A stretch of 21,399 nt of DNA from CAWHOW01 sp050013795 (GCA_050013795.1 JBEKEO010000058.1:1-21399); one strand, 5' to 3'. Numbered from the stretch's first letter, positions 1 through 7,775 are shown. Notes: a model not told the origin generated them from the sequence alone. A program made the numbers and translations.

Positions 1-82
1 ACGGATTATTGATCTGTGACTGACCATAAAAACAGAATAACATAAATGCTATCCCTAATAAATAAATTTTAAAACTTTTCAT
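1..82 (-). CDS. Secreted protein, N-terminal fragment (cut by window edge)
   Basis: Reading leftwards from the ATG at 82-80, 27 codons stay open to the window edge. They encode a classic Sec signal peptide: a short basic start (MKSFK), a hydrophobic core (IYLLGIAFMLFCF) and a probable cleavage region GQSQ followed by INNP, a form very common in Bacteroidetes exported proteins. A TAnnTTTG -7 box lies on the same strand at 112-105, leaving a leader of roughly 15 bases. The mature protein is outside the window, so no function can be given. It is divergent from iorA. Confidence 0.6.
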   Translation of the reverse strand, partial: MKSFKIYLLGIAFMLFCFYGQSQINNP

Positions 83-104
83 AGTTGTATTTTTTTCATT
101 TGTA

Positions 105-112
105 CAAAAATA
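105..112 (-). promoter_or_regulatory. Bacteroidetes -7 box for the edge secreted protein
   Basis: TATTTTTG on the minus strand matches the Bacteroidetes primary sigma factor -7 consensus TAnnTTTG and sits 23 bases before the ATG at 82. A TTTG at 132-129 could be the -33 element, although the 16-base spacing is shorter than usual. Confidence 0.45.
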
Positions 113-271
113 TAGATATTCTTGTAATCAAAAAATTTAATTACTTGTTTTTGGAATGTTCAGTTTTCCTAATAAAAGAAGAATAATTTATTTGTGGTAA
201 TTTTTTTTATTATTAGATTTGTAGAGTATAAAAATGATTTTCATTATATAAAAAATAAGGATTTAAAGAAT

Positions 272-1876
272 ATGCAAAAGCTATTATTAATGGGCGATGA
301 AGCTATAGCACAGGGAGCCATAGATGCAGGCTTATCGGGGATCTATGCTTATCCGGGAACCCCTTCAACTGAGATTACGGAATATGTTCATGCATCAAAA
401 GAAGCGAATGAAAAAGGCATCAAAGCCTGCTGGGCTGCTAATGAAAAGACTGCCGTAGAAAGTGCTCTTGGGATGTCGTATGCCGGAAAACGCACTATGG
501 CCTGCATGAAACATGTTGGGTTAAATGTGGCTGCCGATCCGTTTATCAACTCTGCCATTACAGGAGCAAATGGTGGATTTATCATTGTTTCGGCAGATGA
601 CCCTTCCATGCATTCTTCACAGAACGAGCAGGATTCGCGTGTTTACGGCAAATTCGCAATGATACCTGTACTTGAACCCACTAATCAGCAGGAAGCTTAC
701 GATATGGTGCATTATGGTTTTGACATTTCGGAAAAATATGGAATACCTGTAATGCTCCGCATCACCACCCGACTGGCACATTCACGGGCAGGAGTGGAAC
801 CTAAAACAAAACGCGAACAGAACAAGGGAAGCCTTCCAAAGAATCTGAGGCAATTCGTGCTGCTTCCAGCTATTGCAAGGAAGCAGTATAAAGATCTTTT
901 AACTAAGCAAAACAGTTTTGAAAAAGAATCGGAAGAAGCAGGTTTTAATAAATATATTGATGCATCTGATAAGAACCTTGGCATTATTGCCTGTGGCATT
1001 GGATATAATTACCTGATGGAAAATTATGCTGACAGAAAAATTCCCTACCCTGTCCTAAAGATCAGTCAATATCCTTTACCTAAAAAATATATAGAGAAAA
1101 TAACTTCAGCGTGCAAAGAAATTCTGGTTTTGGAAGATGGTTATCCTGTAGTGGAAGAAATGCTGAAAGGTTTTCTTGGGAAAGGCATAAAAGTGAAAGG
1201 CAAACTAGATGGGACATTGCCAAGGGATGGAGAACTGAACCCTAATATTGTAGCAGTCTCTTTAGGCATGAAAGATACAAAAGGCATGGATGTTCCGGCT
1301 ATAGTTGTTGGCCGTCCGCCTTCCTTATGTACAGGATGTTCGCATATTGATTCTTTCACTGCACTGAATGCTGCCCTTGAAGGATTTACTAAAGGGAGGG
1401 TATTTTCCGATATAGGCTGCTATACGTTAAGTGCTTTGCCACCTTATGAATCTATTAATTCATGCGTGGATATGGGCGCTTCCATTACCATGGCCAAAGG
1501 TGCTGCCGATGCAGGGATCATACCGGCTATTGGAGTGATAGGCGACTCCACATTTACTCATTCAGGAATGACAGGACTGCTGGATTGCGTGATAGCAAAA
1601 TCTCCTGTTACTATTTTCATCCTTGATAATTCAACCACTGCCATGACAGGCGGGCAACCATCTGCGGCATTCGGCAGACTTGAAGATATATGCAAAGGTT
1701 TGGGAGTGGAAGAAAACCACATACGTATTTTAAAACCTTTGAAGAAGAACCACGAAGAGAATGTTAAGATAATAAAAGAAGAACTTGAATATAACGGGGT
1801 TTCTGTTATTATTCCAAAGCGCGAATGCATACAGACGCTGAATAAACGTATGAGAGAAAAATTTAAAAACAAATAA
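272..1876 (+). CDS. iorA: Indolepyruvate:ferredoxin oxidoreductase, alpha subunit (short form)
   Basis: Family role: with IorB it oxidatively decarboxylates aryl pyruvates from aromatic amino-acid transamination to aryl-acetyl-CoA, reducing ferredoxin in the cytoplasm. The N-terminal pyrimidine domain carries YPGTPSTEI near residue 30. The TPP domain carries PPSLCTGCSH (Cys353, Cys356) and a thiamine-binding motif starting GDST at 424 and ending DN at 452-453. I choose the ATG at 272 (534 aa): it has AAGGA upstream and begins with the family-typical MQKLLLMGDEA, whereas the 26 codons back to a GTG at 194 look unconserved. The protein ends in basic residues just after ECIQ and has no C-terminal CxxCxxC ferredoxin domain, which is present in archaeal IorA of about 600 or more residues. 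iorB follows after 3 bases, so the two form an operon. Confidence 0.92.
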   Translation: MQKLLLMGDEAIAQGAIDAGLSGIYAYPGTPSTEITEYVHASKEANEKGIKACWAANEKTAVESALGMSYAGKRTMACMKHVGLNVAADPFINSAITGANGGFIIVSADDPSMHSSQNEQDSRVYGKFAMIPVLEPTNQQEAYDMVHYGFDISEKYGIPVMLRITTRLAHSRAGVEPKTKREQNKGSLPKNLRQFVLLPAIARKQYKDLLTKQNSFEKESEEAGFNKYIDASDKNLGIIACGIGYNYLMENYADRKIPYPVLKISQYPLPKKYIEKITSACKEILVLEDGYPVVEEMLKGFLGKGIKVKGKLDGTLPRDGELNPNIVAVSLGMKDTKGMDVPAIVVGRPPSLCTGCSHIDSFTALNAALEGFTKGRVFSDIGCYTLSALPPYESINSCVDMGASITMAKGAADAGIIPAIGVIGDSTFTHSGMTGLLDCVIAKSPVTIFILDNSTTAMTGGQPSAAFGRLEDICKGLGVEENHIRILKPLKKNHEENVKIIKEELEYNGVSVIIPKRECIQTLNKRMREKFKNK

Positions 1877-1879
1877 CGA

Positions 1880-2461
1880 ATGAAGATCGATATAGTTATC
1901 GCCGGTGTTGGCGGACAGGGAATAGTTTCCATTGCAACAACCATAGGTTTTGCTGCAGTGGATTCGGGTTTATTTTTAAAACAATCGGAAGTACATGGCA
2001 TGAGCCAGCGAGGAGGTGATGTATCTTCCAATTTAAGGCTTTCCGACCAGGAAATATTTTCCGACCTTATTCCCAACGGAACAGCTGATATGGTTATTTC
2101 AGTGGAACCTATGGAATCGCTCAGGTATTTGCCTATGCTTTCTCCCAAGGGTTGGCTTATAACCAATACAAAACCTTTTGTCAATATTCCTAATTACCCT
2201 GCTATTGAGGAAGTGTTGAAAGAAGTGAAGAAATTTCCTCGTCACATAGCCATAGATGCTGAAAAGATAGCTGAGGAACTTGGCTCTGTCAAATCGGCAA
2301 ACATGGTAATACTCGGAGCTGCATCACCCTTCATCAATATGCCTTTCGAAAAGCTTGAAAAAGCTGTAAAAGCCATATTTGAACGAAAAGGAGATGATGT
2401 AGTGGAAGTGAATCTTAAATGTTTAAAGGCAGGAAGGGAATTTGCACAGAAGAATATGTGA
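1880..2461 (+). CDS. iorB: Indolepyruvate:ferredoxin oxidoreductase, beta subunit
   Basis: A 193-aa protein of the pyruvate/ketoisovalerate oxidoreductase catalytic (gamma-type) family. It opens with a glycine-rich GVGGQGI at residues 9-15 and has the family motifs SEVHGMSQRGGDV and ISVEPMESLRYL. It is the partner of IorA, 3 bases downstream of it, and is expected to be translationally coupled. The length is normal for the stand-alone beta subunit. Because iorA lacks its own ferredoxin domain and IorB has no cysteine cluster motif, electron transfer from the TPP centre to external ferredoxin is not explained by these two sequences alone. Confidence 0.92.
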   Translation: MKIDIVIAGVGGQGIVSIATTIGFAAVDSGLFLKQSEVHGMSQRGGDVSSNLRLSDQEIFSDLIPNGTADMVISVEPMESLRYLPMLSPKGWLITNTKPFVNIPNYPAIEEVLKEVKKFPRHIAIDAEKIAEELGSVKSANMVILGAASPFINMPFEKLEKAVKAIFERKGDDVVEVNLKCLKAGREFAQKNM

Positions 2462-2534
2462 TCCTTGTTTAATGCGCCTTTGTACAAAAAGGACTTTATT
2501 ATCCTGTTTTATTTTTCTTCTCTGATTATTTTTT

Positions 2535-2542
2535 TATTTTTG
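2535..2542 (+). promoter_or_regulatory. -7 box of the tRNA gene
   Basis: TATTTTTG fits TAnnTTTG and ends 15 bases before the first tRNA base, consistent with transcription starting just ahead of the mature 5' end. No convincing -33 TTTG is seen in the T-rich stretch upstream. Confidence 0.55.
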
Positions 2543-2557
2543 CAGCCCAATTAATTT

Positions 2558-2634
2558 GGCGGGGTAGCTCAGGTGGTTAGAGCGTCGGATTCATAACCCG
2601 GAGGTCACGAGTTCAATTCTCGTCCCCGCTACCA
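2558..2634 (+). tRNA. tRNA with CAU anticodon (elongator Met, or Ile-CAU)
   Basis: A 77-nt cloverleaf can be drawn by hand. The acceptor is GGCGGGG against CCCCGCT with discriminator A and an encoded CCA. The D arm is GCTC/GAGC, the anticodon loop TTCATAA, and the T arm ACGAG-TTCAATT-CTCGT. The first acceptor pair is G-U and the anticodon stem lacks the three consecutive G-C pairs of initiator tRNA, so this is not tRNA-fMet. Elongator Met and the lysidine-modified Ile tRNA share this anticodon, and sequence alone does not settle which it is; Met is likelier. The last anticodon-stem pair is A-C, a mismatch beside the loop. Confidence 0.93.
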
Positions 2635-2644
2635 ATTAATAACA

Positions 2645-2670
2645 AAATGCCCTGTATCTACGGGGCATTT
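2645..2670. terminator. Hairpin between convergent tRNA and TPR gene
   Basis: A perfect 8-bp stem, AAATGCCC paired with GGGCATTT, encloses a 10-base loop. It starts 10 bases after the tRNA and lies 5 bases beyond the TPR stop codon on the other strand. The A/T ends of the stem give short U-rich tails in either direction, so it probably serves as a bidirectional terminator. Confidence 0.6.
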
Positions 2671-2675
2671 CGCTT

Positions 2676-3689
2676 TTAATTACAATACTTTTTAATAAAA
2701 TCATTCGCTTTGCTATAGCCTAACTTTGCAGCTTTGTTCCAATCGGTGCAGGCTCCTTCCTTATTGTTAAGCGCCATCTCAGCATTGCCGCGGTTAAAGT
2801 ATGCATCCCTGTAATTCGGGTTTATCTCTAAGGCTTTATTGTAATCGGCTATAGCCCCGTTAAAATCGTTCAGCTTGGTTTTAGCATTGCCACGGTTATT
2901 GTAAACACTTTCATCATCCGGTTCAATTTCAATGGCCTTATTATAATCGGCTATTGCACCTTTGAAATCGTTAAGGTTCACCTTGGCTATGCCACGGTTG
3001 CTGTAGGCATCTTCATATTTCGGATTCAGTTCTATGGCTTTATTGAAATCAGTTATCGCTCCTGTAAAATCATTCAGCTTGGTTTTGGCATTGCCGCGAT
3101 TATTGTATGCTGTTTCGTACTTCGGATTAAGTTCTGTTGCCTTGTTGAAATCCAGTATAGCTTCATTGTATTTGCTCAGGTTGACCTTTGCAATACCACG
3201 GTTACAGTATGCTTTCTGGTTGCCGGGATTAAACTCTATTGCCGTACTGAAATCAGATATTGCTCCATTGTAATCGCTCAGGCTTATTTTTGCAATACCA
3301 CGATTGCAATATGCCATTTCGTCTTTTGGATTAAGTTCGGTTGCTTTATCAAAATCGGATAATGCGCCTGTGTAATCGTTAAGGTTTATCTTCACATTGC
3401 CACGGTTACAGTATGCTTTTTCATCGCTGGGATTAAGCTCTATTGCCTTATCGAAATCCGCTTTTGCTCCTTTCAGGTCGTCAAGATTAACTTTAGCTAT
3501 GCCGCGGTTATTGTATGCCTTTTCATCCTTGGGATTATGTTCTATTGCATTATTGTAGGCTGAAACGGCTCCTTTATAATCGCCTGCGCCAAACTTTGAA
3601 TCGCCTATCTTTATAAACTCAGCCGATGTCTGCGCCTGTATAAAAGCATTAGCAAAACAAAGAAGAACTGAAAAAATAATCTTATTCAT
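2676..3689 (-). CDS. Secreted tetratricopeptide-repeat protein
   Basis: A 337-aa protein with an N-terminal signal peptide (MNKIIFSVLLCFANAFIQAQ, cleaved near residue 20), so it is periplasmic or surface-located. The rest is TPR: a first repeat at about 23-57, seven units of exactly 34 residues from 58 to 295, and a degenerate last one to the C-terminus. Each unit shows the pattern AYxNRGxAKxxLxDxxGAxxDFxKAIELNP. TPR solenoids bind other proteins, and no enzymatic domain accompanies them, so the partner is unknown. A -7 box lies at 3738-3731. Upstream is the terminator of the T9SS-protein gene, so this is probably a separate transcript. Confidence 0.85.
   Translation of the reverse strand: MNKIIFSVLLCFANAFIQAQTSAEFIKIGDSKFGAGDYKGAVSAYNNAIEHNPKDEKAYNNRGIAKVNLDDLKGAKADFDKAIELNPSDEKAYCNRGNVKINLNDYTGALSDFDKATELNPKDEMAYCNRGIAKISLSDYNGAISDFSTAIEFNPGNQKAYCNRGIAKVNLSKYNEAILDFNKATELNPKYETAYNNRGNAKTKLNDFTGAITDFNKAIELNPKYEDAYSNRGIAKVNLNDFKGAIADYNKAIEIEPDDESVYNNRGNAKTKLNDFNGAIADYNKALEINPNYRDAYFNRGNAEMALNNKEGACTDWNKAAKLGYSKANDFIKKYCN
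2805..3518 (-). repeat. Seven tandem 102-bp TPR-coding units
   Basis: Residues 58-295 of the TPR protein are seven back-to-back 34-codon units without indels (714 bp in all). DNA similarity between units is visible by eye, for example the recurring GGTTTT(A/G)GCATTGCC(A/G)CG on the plus strand. Units alternate between IAKVNL and NAKTKL types near the 3' half of the gene, which suggests growth by copying of a two-unit, 204-bp block. Confidence 0.75.
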
Positions 3690-3730
3690 GATTTTATGGA
3701 ACCTATTCTTTATGAATTCGATTCTGAATA

Positions 3731-3738
3731 CAAATTTA
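3731..3738 (-). promoter_or_regulatory. -7 box of the TPR gene
   Basis: TAAATTTG on the minus strand matches TAnnTTTG and lies 41 bases before the ATG at 3689, just past the upstream gene's terminator. No clear -33 TTTG is present. Confidence 0.45.
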
Positions 3739-3752
3739 TAATTCTTTCTTAC

Positions 3753-3784
3753 AATAAAAAAAGCAGGGTGACTGTCCTGCTTTT
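3753..3784 (-). terminator. Rho-independent terminator of the T9SS-protein gene
   Basis: On the minus strand a 9-bp stem AAAAGCAGG/CCTGCTTTT with an 8-base loop runs into TTTTTTTATTGT. It starts 37 bases after the stop codon of the T9SS-exported protein. Stem plus U tract is the textbook form. Confidence 0.75.
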
Positions 3785-3821
3785 ATTATATTCTTTTTAA
3801 GAAGCTCTATCTGATTTCAAT

Positions 3822-5252
3822 CTACCTGGTAATATTTTTCTTCCCGTTAAAGAATCTGGCATAATAGATTCCTTTCTGTAATCCGGAAAGGTCAATATCA
3901 ATGATTGATTGCTTTTGAATGCTGTTGGTTGAATACACTTCATCTCCGAGGGCATTGAATACTTCCACGCTCTGAATATCAAATCCGGAATCTTCCACCC
4001 TGAACTTACCATCTGATGGATTGGGGAAAATACTGATGGAATTATCAATAGCATAAGTAAAGATATTTGTATGCAGAGGTTGTGACTTGAAATGAACCTC
4101 ATCAATTTTCAGGTCTTCACCCACATAAGATAAAAGCGAATCCTGCCATAAAGATGACATAATATCGACTATCACACTATCCGGCGATTGTCCCAGATTA
4201 AAAGGATATTCAATATATTGATAACTGGAGTGGGAGGTCATAAATACACTATATCCGCCAATAAAGGTACCGGTCTTTTTAAAGCTTACATTTATCATGG
4301 CGCTATCATTAGGGTGAACAGGAGTATATTTATAATAGAATGCCAATGTGTCAATTTGGTTTACGAAAGGATAACCTCCATGTTCACAGTTACCGCTGCA
4401 ATTCTGATCAAAATAACCTGTCGAAACCCATCCGGGTTGTGCTGCAGCATGATTGTTATTATTTCCCAGGATAGTGGTCAGTTCAACAGCATAAGTACCT
4501 TTAGCCGCATCCGTTGTTCTGTTTACGCCAATATAACTGCCATTAGGCACATTCCATGAAGTGGGTTTGTTGAAAGTCTGTGTCTGCCACGATTCAAAGT
4601 CTCCGTTCATCAACAAGGGCTGGCTGCTGACACCGGTAAAAGTAACACTGTCAATTTTCAGTATTTCGCCGGCAATTCCGCGAGGCCCATTACTGCCTAT
4701 TTTACATGAAACAGCGCCAAATATTACCGAATCGGGGGTTACGGTAAGTGCTGGTGTAAATGTAAATTGAAATAAAGTATAACTGGATTTAATTCCTCCA
4801 ATTGTATACATATAGGTGCCGATATTTGCTCCTGCTTTGCTGAAAGCTACAATTACAGTAGCCGAATCAACAGTTACTTCATTGTATTTATAATAACCGC
4901 GTATCCCTGCAGGCATTTGGCTATATGGAATTCCACCATGCCAGGTATTAGGTGAGCCGGAGTTGTTAGGATTGTAATTTAAACAATACGCCGCCGACGT
5001 ATCGGTTGCCGATGCATTGGTGGTAAGCTGCAAAGCATACGTGTTGTGATAGGAATCAGTTATTTTTGTAACGTTTTCGGGAAGATTGTAAAAATAAAAA
5101 TTATTAATATTTGACGTGTAAGGATAATTCAAAGGGTTATCTAAAGTAGTAGTCGTCCATGTTTCAAAATTTCCGTTGGGGATGGAACTCTGACTGTAAC
5201 CTGTTATAGCAGCAAATGCTAAGAACAGCAGAAGAAATAAATGCTTTTTCAT
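3822..5252 (-). CDS. T9SS-exported protein with two duplicated modules
   Basis: A 476-aa protein. Residues 1-21 are a signal peptide (MKKHLFLLLFLAFAAITGYSQ). Two related modules follow, about 25-206 and 215-388, sharing NG(N/D)FE(T/S)W at the start, YA(L/V)(Q/E)LTT, HGG(I/Y)P, YYKY, a PDSVI strand and (I/D)LKID(S/E)V at the end; they look like beta-sandwich carbohydrate- or ligand-binding domains, but I cannot name the family. Residues 403-476 form a type A T9SS sorting domain (ISIFPNPSDGKF, then VFNALGDEV and LSGLQKGIYYARF), which directs outer-membrane secretion and usually anchoring. The ATG at 5252 is chosen because GGAGG lies 8 bases upstream and the signal peptide begins there; an in-frame ATG at 5297 would bury it. 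Confidence 0.87.
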   Translation of the reverse strand: MKKHLFLLLFLAFAAITGYSQSSIPNGNFETWTTTTLDNPLNYPYTSNINNFYFYNLPENVTKITDSYHNTYALQLTTNASATDTSAAYCLNYNPNNSGSPNTWHGGIPYSQMPAGIRGYYKYNEVTVDSATVIVAFSKAGANIGTYMYTIGGIKSSYTLFQFTFTPALTVTPDSVIFGAVSCKIGSNGPRGIAGEILKIDSVTFTGVSSQPLLMNGDFESWQTQTFNKPTSWNVPNGSYIGVNRTTDAAKGTYAVELTTILGNNNNHAAAQPGWVSTGYFDQNCSGNCEHGGYPFVNQIDTLAFYYKYTPVHPNDSAMINVSFKKTGTFIGGYSVFMTSHSSYQYIEYPFNLGQSPDSVIVDIMSSLWQDSLLSYVGEDLKIDEVHFKSQPLHTNIFTYAIDNSISIFPNPSDGKFRVEDSGFDIQSVEVFNALGDEVYSTNSIQKQSIIDIDLSGLQKGIYYARFFNGKKNITR

Positions 5253-5331
5253 ATTCTTAACCTCCATTTTTAAGTTGATAATTTTATTTTTTGCCATAAT
5301 GAAATTGGCAAGTTTAGTTTCAAATATTATG

Positions 5332-5339
5332 CAAAGATA
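5332..5339 (-). promoter_or_regulatory. -7 box of the T9SS-protein gene
   Basis: TATCTTTG (followed by C) on the minus strand is an exact TAnnTTTG match, leaving a leader of about 70 bases to the ATG at 5252. It is back-to-back with the ffh promoter. Confidence 0.55.
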
Positions 5340-5419
5340 ATCATTTTTTGTTTATTTAAGCATTTTATATCTTATTTACTTGTTAAAATTCCTCATTATT
5401 AATATTTTTCAAAAAGTTA

Positions 5420-5427
5420 TACCTTTG
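5420..5427 (+). promoter_or_regulatory. -7 box of ffh
   Basis: TACCTTTG followed by CA matches TAnnTTTG and ends 26 bases before the ffh ATG, giving a short leader. No proper -33 TTTG is seen at the usual distance. Confidence 0.55.
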
Positions 5428-5453
5428 CATTTCCTTAAAAAATATGTTAAGAG

Positions 5454-6788
5454 ATGTTTGAGAGTATTAGTGAGAAATTTGACCGTGCCTTTAAGATACT
5501 AAAAGGACAGGGAAAGATAACTGAAATCAATGTAGCTGAAACATTGAAAGAAGTGCGCAAGGCTCTGCTTGATGCCGACGTTAACTATAAAATTGCCAAA
5601 TCATTTACTGAACAGGTTAAAGAAAAAGCGCTGGGACAGAATGTGCTTACTGCTGTTTCGCCCGGGCAGCTTATGGTTAAAGTTACCCATGATGAGCTAA
5701 CCGAACTAATGGGTGGTCAAATAACCGAACTGAACCTTAAAGGAAGTCCGGCTATAATTCTAATTGCAGGTTTACAGGGTTCTGGTAAAACCACATTTTC
5801 AGCAAAACTTGCCAATTTTGTAAAATCTAAACGCGGAAGAAACCCTTTGCTTGTTGCATGCGATGTGTATCGCCCTGCTGCTATTGAACAGTTAAAAGTT
5901 CTAGGATCGCAAATAGAAGTTAAGGTATTTTCCGATGAAGAAAGCAAAGACCCTGTTTCTATTGCAAAGAAATCCATAGCCCATGCACGTGAGATGGGAT
6001 ATAGTCCCGTGATCATAGATACTGCAGGTCGACTAGCTATCGATGAGCAAATGATGGATGAGATTGCCAACATTAAAAAGGCCGTCAATCCACAAGAAAC
6101 TTTGTTCGTGGTTGATGCCATGACTGGGCAGGATGCTGTGAATACAGCAAAAGCTTTCAACGATAGGCTCGATTACGAAGGGGTTGTGTTAACTAAGCTT
6201 GATGGGGATACCAGAGGCGGAGCAGCTCTTTCTATAAAATCTGTTGTGAACAAACCTATCAAATTCGTTGGTATTGGTGAAAAGCTGGATGCTGTTGATG
6301 TATTTTACCCAGAACGTATGGCCGATCGTATTCTCGGTATGGGCGATATTGTTTCCCTTGTTGAAAAGGCGCAGGAGCAGTTTAATGAAGAAGAAGCGCA
6401 GAAGCTGCAAAGAAAGATTCAGAAGAACCAGTTCAACTTTAATGATTTTCTGCAGCAGTTGCAACAGATCAAAAAAATGGGAAACATGAAGGACCTTATT
6501 GGCATGATTCCCGGCATCGGTAAGGCCATGAAAGATATCGACATTGACGACAACGCTTTTAAAGGTGTGGAAGCTATTATACATTCTATGACTCATGCTG
6601 AAAGAGAAACTCCTGAAATACTCAATGGTACAAGAAAAAAAAGAATAGCTACAGGAAGCGGCACTGATATTACTGAAGTGAACAAGCTTATCAAACAATT
6701 TGAAAGTACCAGCAAAATGATGAAAATGATGAGTGGTGGTAACAAAAGCAAGATGATGCAAATGTTGAAAAACCAGGGAAGAAGATAG
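5454..6788 (+). CDS. ffh: Signal recognition particle protein Ffh (SRP54)
   Basis: A cytoplasmic GTPase that binds 4.5S RNA and signal sequences on ribosomes and delivers them to FtsY at the membrane. The domain order is normal for 444 aa. The N domain occupies about 1-95. The G domain has the P-loop GLQGSGKTT (106-114), DTAGR (189-193) and TKLDGD (247-252). A Met-rich M domain from about 310 includes MGNMKDLIGMIPGIGKAM and ends in a Met/Lys-rich tail, the RNA- and signal-binding part. It starts right after its own promoter, and folD follows after 66 bases, a pairing I recall from other Bacteroidetes. No 4.5S RNA gene is visible nearby. Confidence 0.97.
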   Translation: MFESISEKFDRAFKILKGQGKITEINVAETLKEVRKALLDADVNYKIAKSFTEQVKEKALGQNVLTAVSPGQLMVKVTHDELTELMGGQITELNLKGSPAIILIAGLQGSGKTTFSAKLANFVKSKRGRNPLLVACDVYRPAAIEQLKVLGSQIEVKVFSDEESKDPVSIAKKSIAHAREMGYSPVIIDTAGRLAIDEQMMDEIANIKKAVNPQETLFVVDAMTGQDAVNTAKAFNDRLDYEGVVLTKLDGDTRGGAALSIKSVVNKPIKFVGIGEKLDAVDVFYPERMADRILGMGDIVSLVEKAQEQFNEEEAQKLQRKIQKNQFNFNDFLQQLQQIKKMGNMKDLIGMIPGIGKAMKDIDIDDNAFKGVEAIIHSMTHAERETPEILNGTRKKRIATGSGTDITEVNKLIKQFESTSKMMKMMSGGNKSKMMQMLKNQGRR

Positions 6789-6854
6789 CTTCCGAATAAG
6801 TATTAATGGTCATTTGTATGCGGTTTTACATATTATGAGCAAAAAAAATAAATT

Positions 6855-7736
6855 ATGGAAATGATAGATGGGAAAAAAATAGCGGAAGATATCCGTACCG
6901 AGATAGCAAAAGAAGTGAGGACAATGATTGACGCAGGTATTAAGGTACCTCATCTTGCTGCTGTATTGGTAGGCGAAGATCCCTCCAGTCAGACCTATGT
7001 AGCCAATAAAGAAAAAGCTTGCAAAGAAGTGGGATTTATTTCTTCTGTATACAAGCATCCAGCGACCATTAAAGAAAAAGATCTTATTGATGTGGTAGAA
7101 TTTCTTAATAATGATGATGAGATTGATGGCTTTATTGTTCAGCTTCCATTACCAAAACATATTTCTCCTGAAAAAATAATTAGGGCGATTAAGCCTGAGA
7201 AAGATGTAGATGGTTTCCACCCTTTGAATATCGGTAATATGGCCTTAAATCTTCCCGGACATATTCCTGCAACACCATATGGGATAATGCAGTTAATAAA
7301 ACGTTCAGGAATTAAAACCGAAGGGAAACATTGCGTAGTAGTGGGAAGAAGCAACATAGTTGGCACTCCGGTAAGTATACTCCTTTCAAGAAATAATAAA
7401 AATGCCAATTGTACTGTAACACTTTGTCATAGCAAAACGGAGAATCTTAAGGAGATTTGTTCAAGCGCGGATATTTTAATTGCAGCTATTGGCAAGCTTG
7501 AATTTATAAAAGCCGATATGGTAAAGAATGGCGCTGTTGTGATTGATGTGGGAATGCACAGGATAGAGGCTCCTGACACCAAATCAGGTTTCAGGTTTAA
7601 AGGTGATGTTGCTTTTGATGAAGTCTCTAAGAAATGCAGCAAGATAACGCCCGTGCCCGGTGGTGTTGGGCCTATGACAATAGTTGGTTTACTTATGAAC
7701 ACTATGAGAGCGGCAAAGAAAGAAGTGTACAACTAG
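6855..7736 (+). CDS. folD: Methylenetetrahydrofolate dehydrogenase / cyclohydrolase FolD
   Basis: A bifunctional cytoplasmic enzyme interconverting 5,10-methylene-THF, 5,10-methenyl-THF and 10-formyl-THF for purine, thymidylate and formyl-Met supply. Its 293 aa is the usual length. The signature YVANKEKACKEVG carries the catalytic Tyr48 and Lys52. QLPLP (96-100) and the folate-binding Asp119 in KDVDGFHP are present, then the NAD(P)-binding GRSNIVGTP and the C-terminal VPGGVGPMT. The usual PCTP motif reads PATP at 138-141 (Ala139 in place of Cys), a substitution I believe occurs in related species. The start is at 6855; the Met two codons later is an alternative. queE follows after 39 bases. 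Confidence 0.96.
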   Translation: MEMIDGKKIAEDIRTEIAKEVRTMIDAGIKVPHLAAVLVGEDPSSQTYVANKEKACKEVGFISSVYKHPATIKEKDLIDVVEFLNNDDEIDGFIVQLPLPKHISPEKIIRAIKPEKDVDGFHPLNIGNMALNLPGHIPATPYGIMQLIKRSGIKTEGKHCVVVGRSNIVGTPVSILLSRNNKNANCTVTLCHSKTENLKEICSSADILIAAIGKLEFIKADMVKNGAVVIDVGMHRIEAPDTKSGFRFKGDVAFDEVSKKCSKITPVPGGVGPMTIVGLLMNTMRAAKKEVYN

Positions 7737-7775
7737 CTTCCCCTACCCCATCGCTCAAACGACAAATATTTATTA

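Noticed and set aside
194..271. 26-codon upstream extension of iorA from a GTG
   Set aside because: It reads MVIFFIIRFVEYKNDFH-type sequence unlike the family start, while ATG 272 has AAGGA upstream and a normal IorA N-terminus.
1558..2184. 208-codon minus-strand ORF opposite iorA/iorB
   Set aside because: It lies entirely over two well-supported genes and its translation has no recognisable domain; it is a shadow ORF.
2477..2492. CCTTT/AAAGG hairpin after iorB as a terminator
   Set aside because: The stem is only 5 bp and no T tract follows it directly; iorB transcripts may end elsewhere.
2757..3623. CRISPR-like array
   Set aside because: The regular spacing is 102 bp and is explained by 34-codon TPR units in one open reading frame.
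6189..6761. 190-codon minus-strand ORF opposite ffh
   Set aside because: It is rich in His/Phe/Leu as expected for the complement of Met/Lys-rich M-domain codons, with no domain signature.
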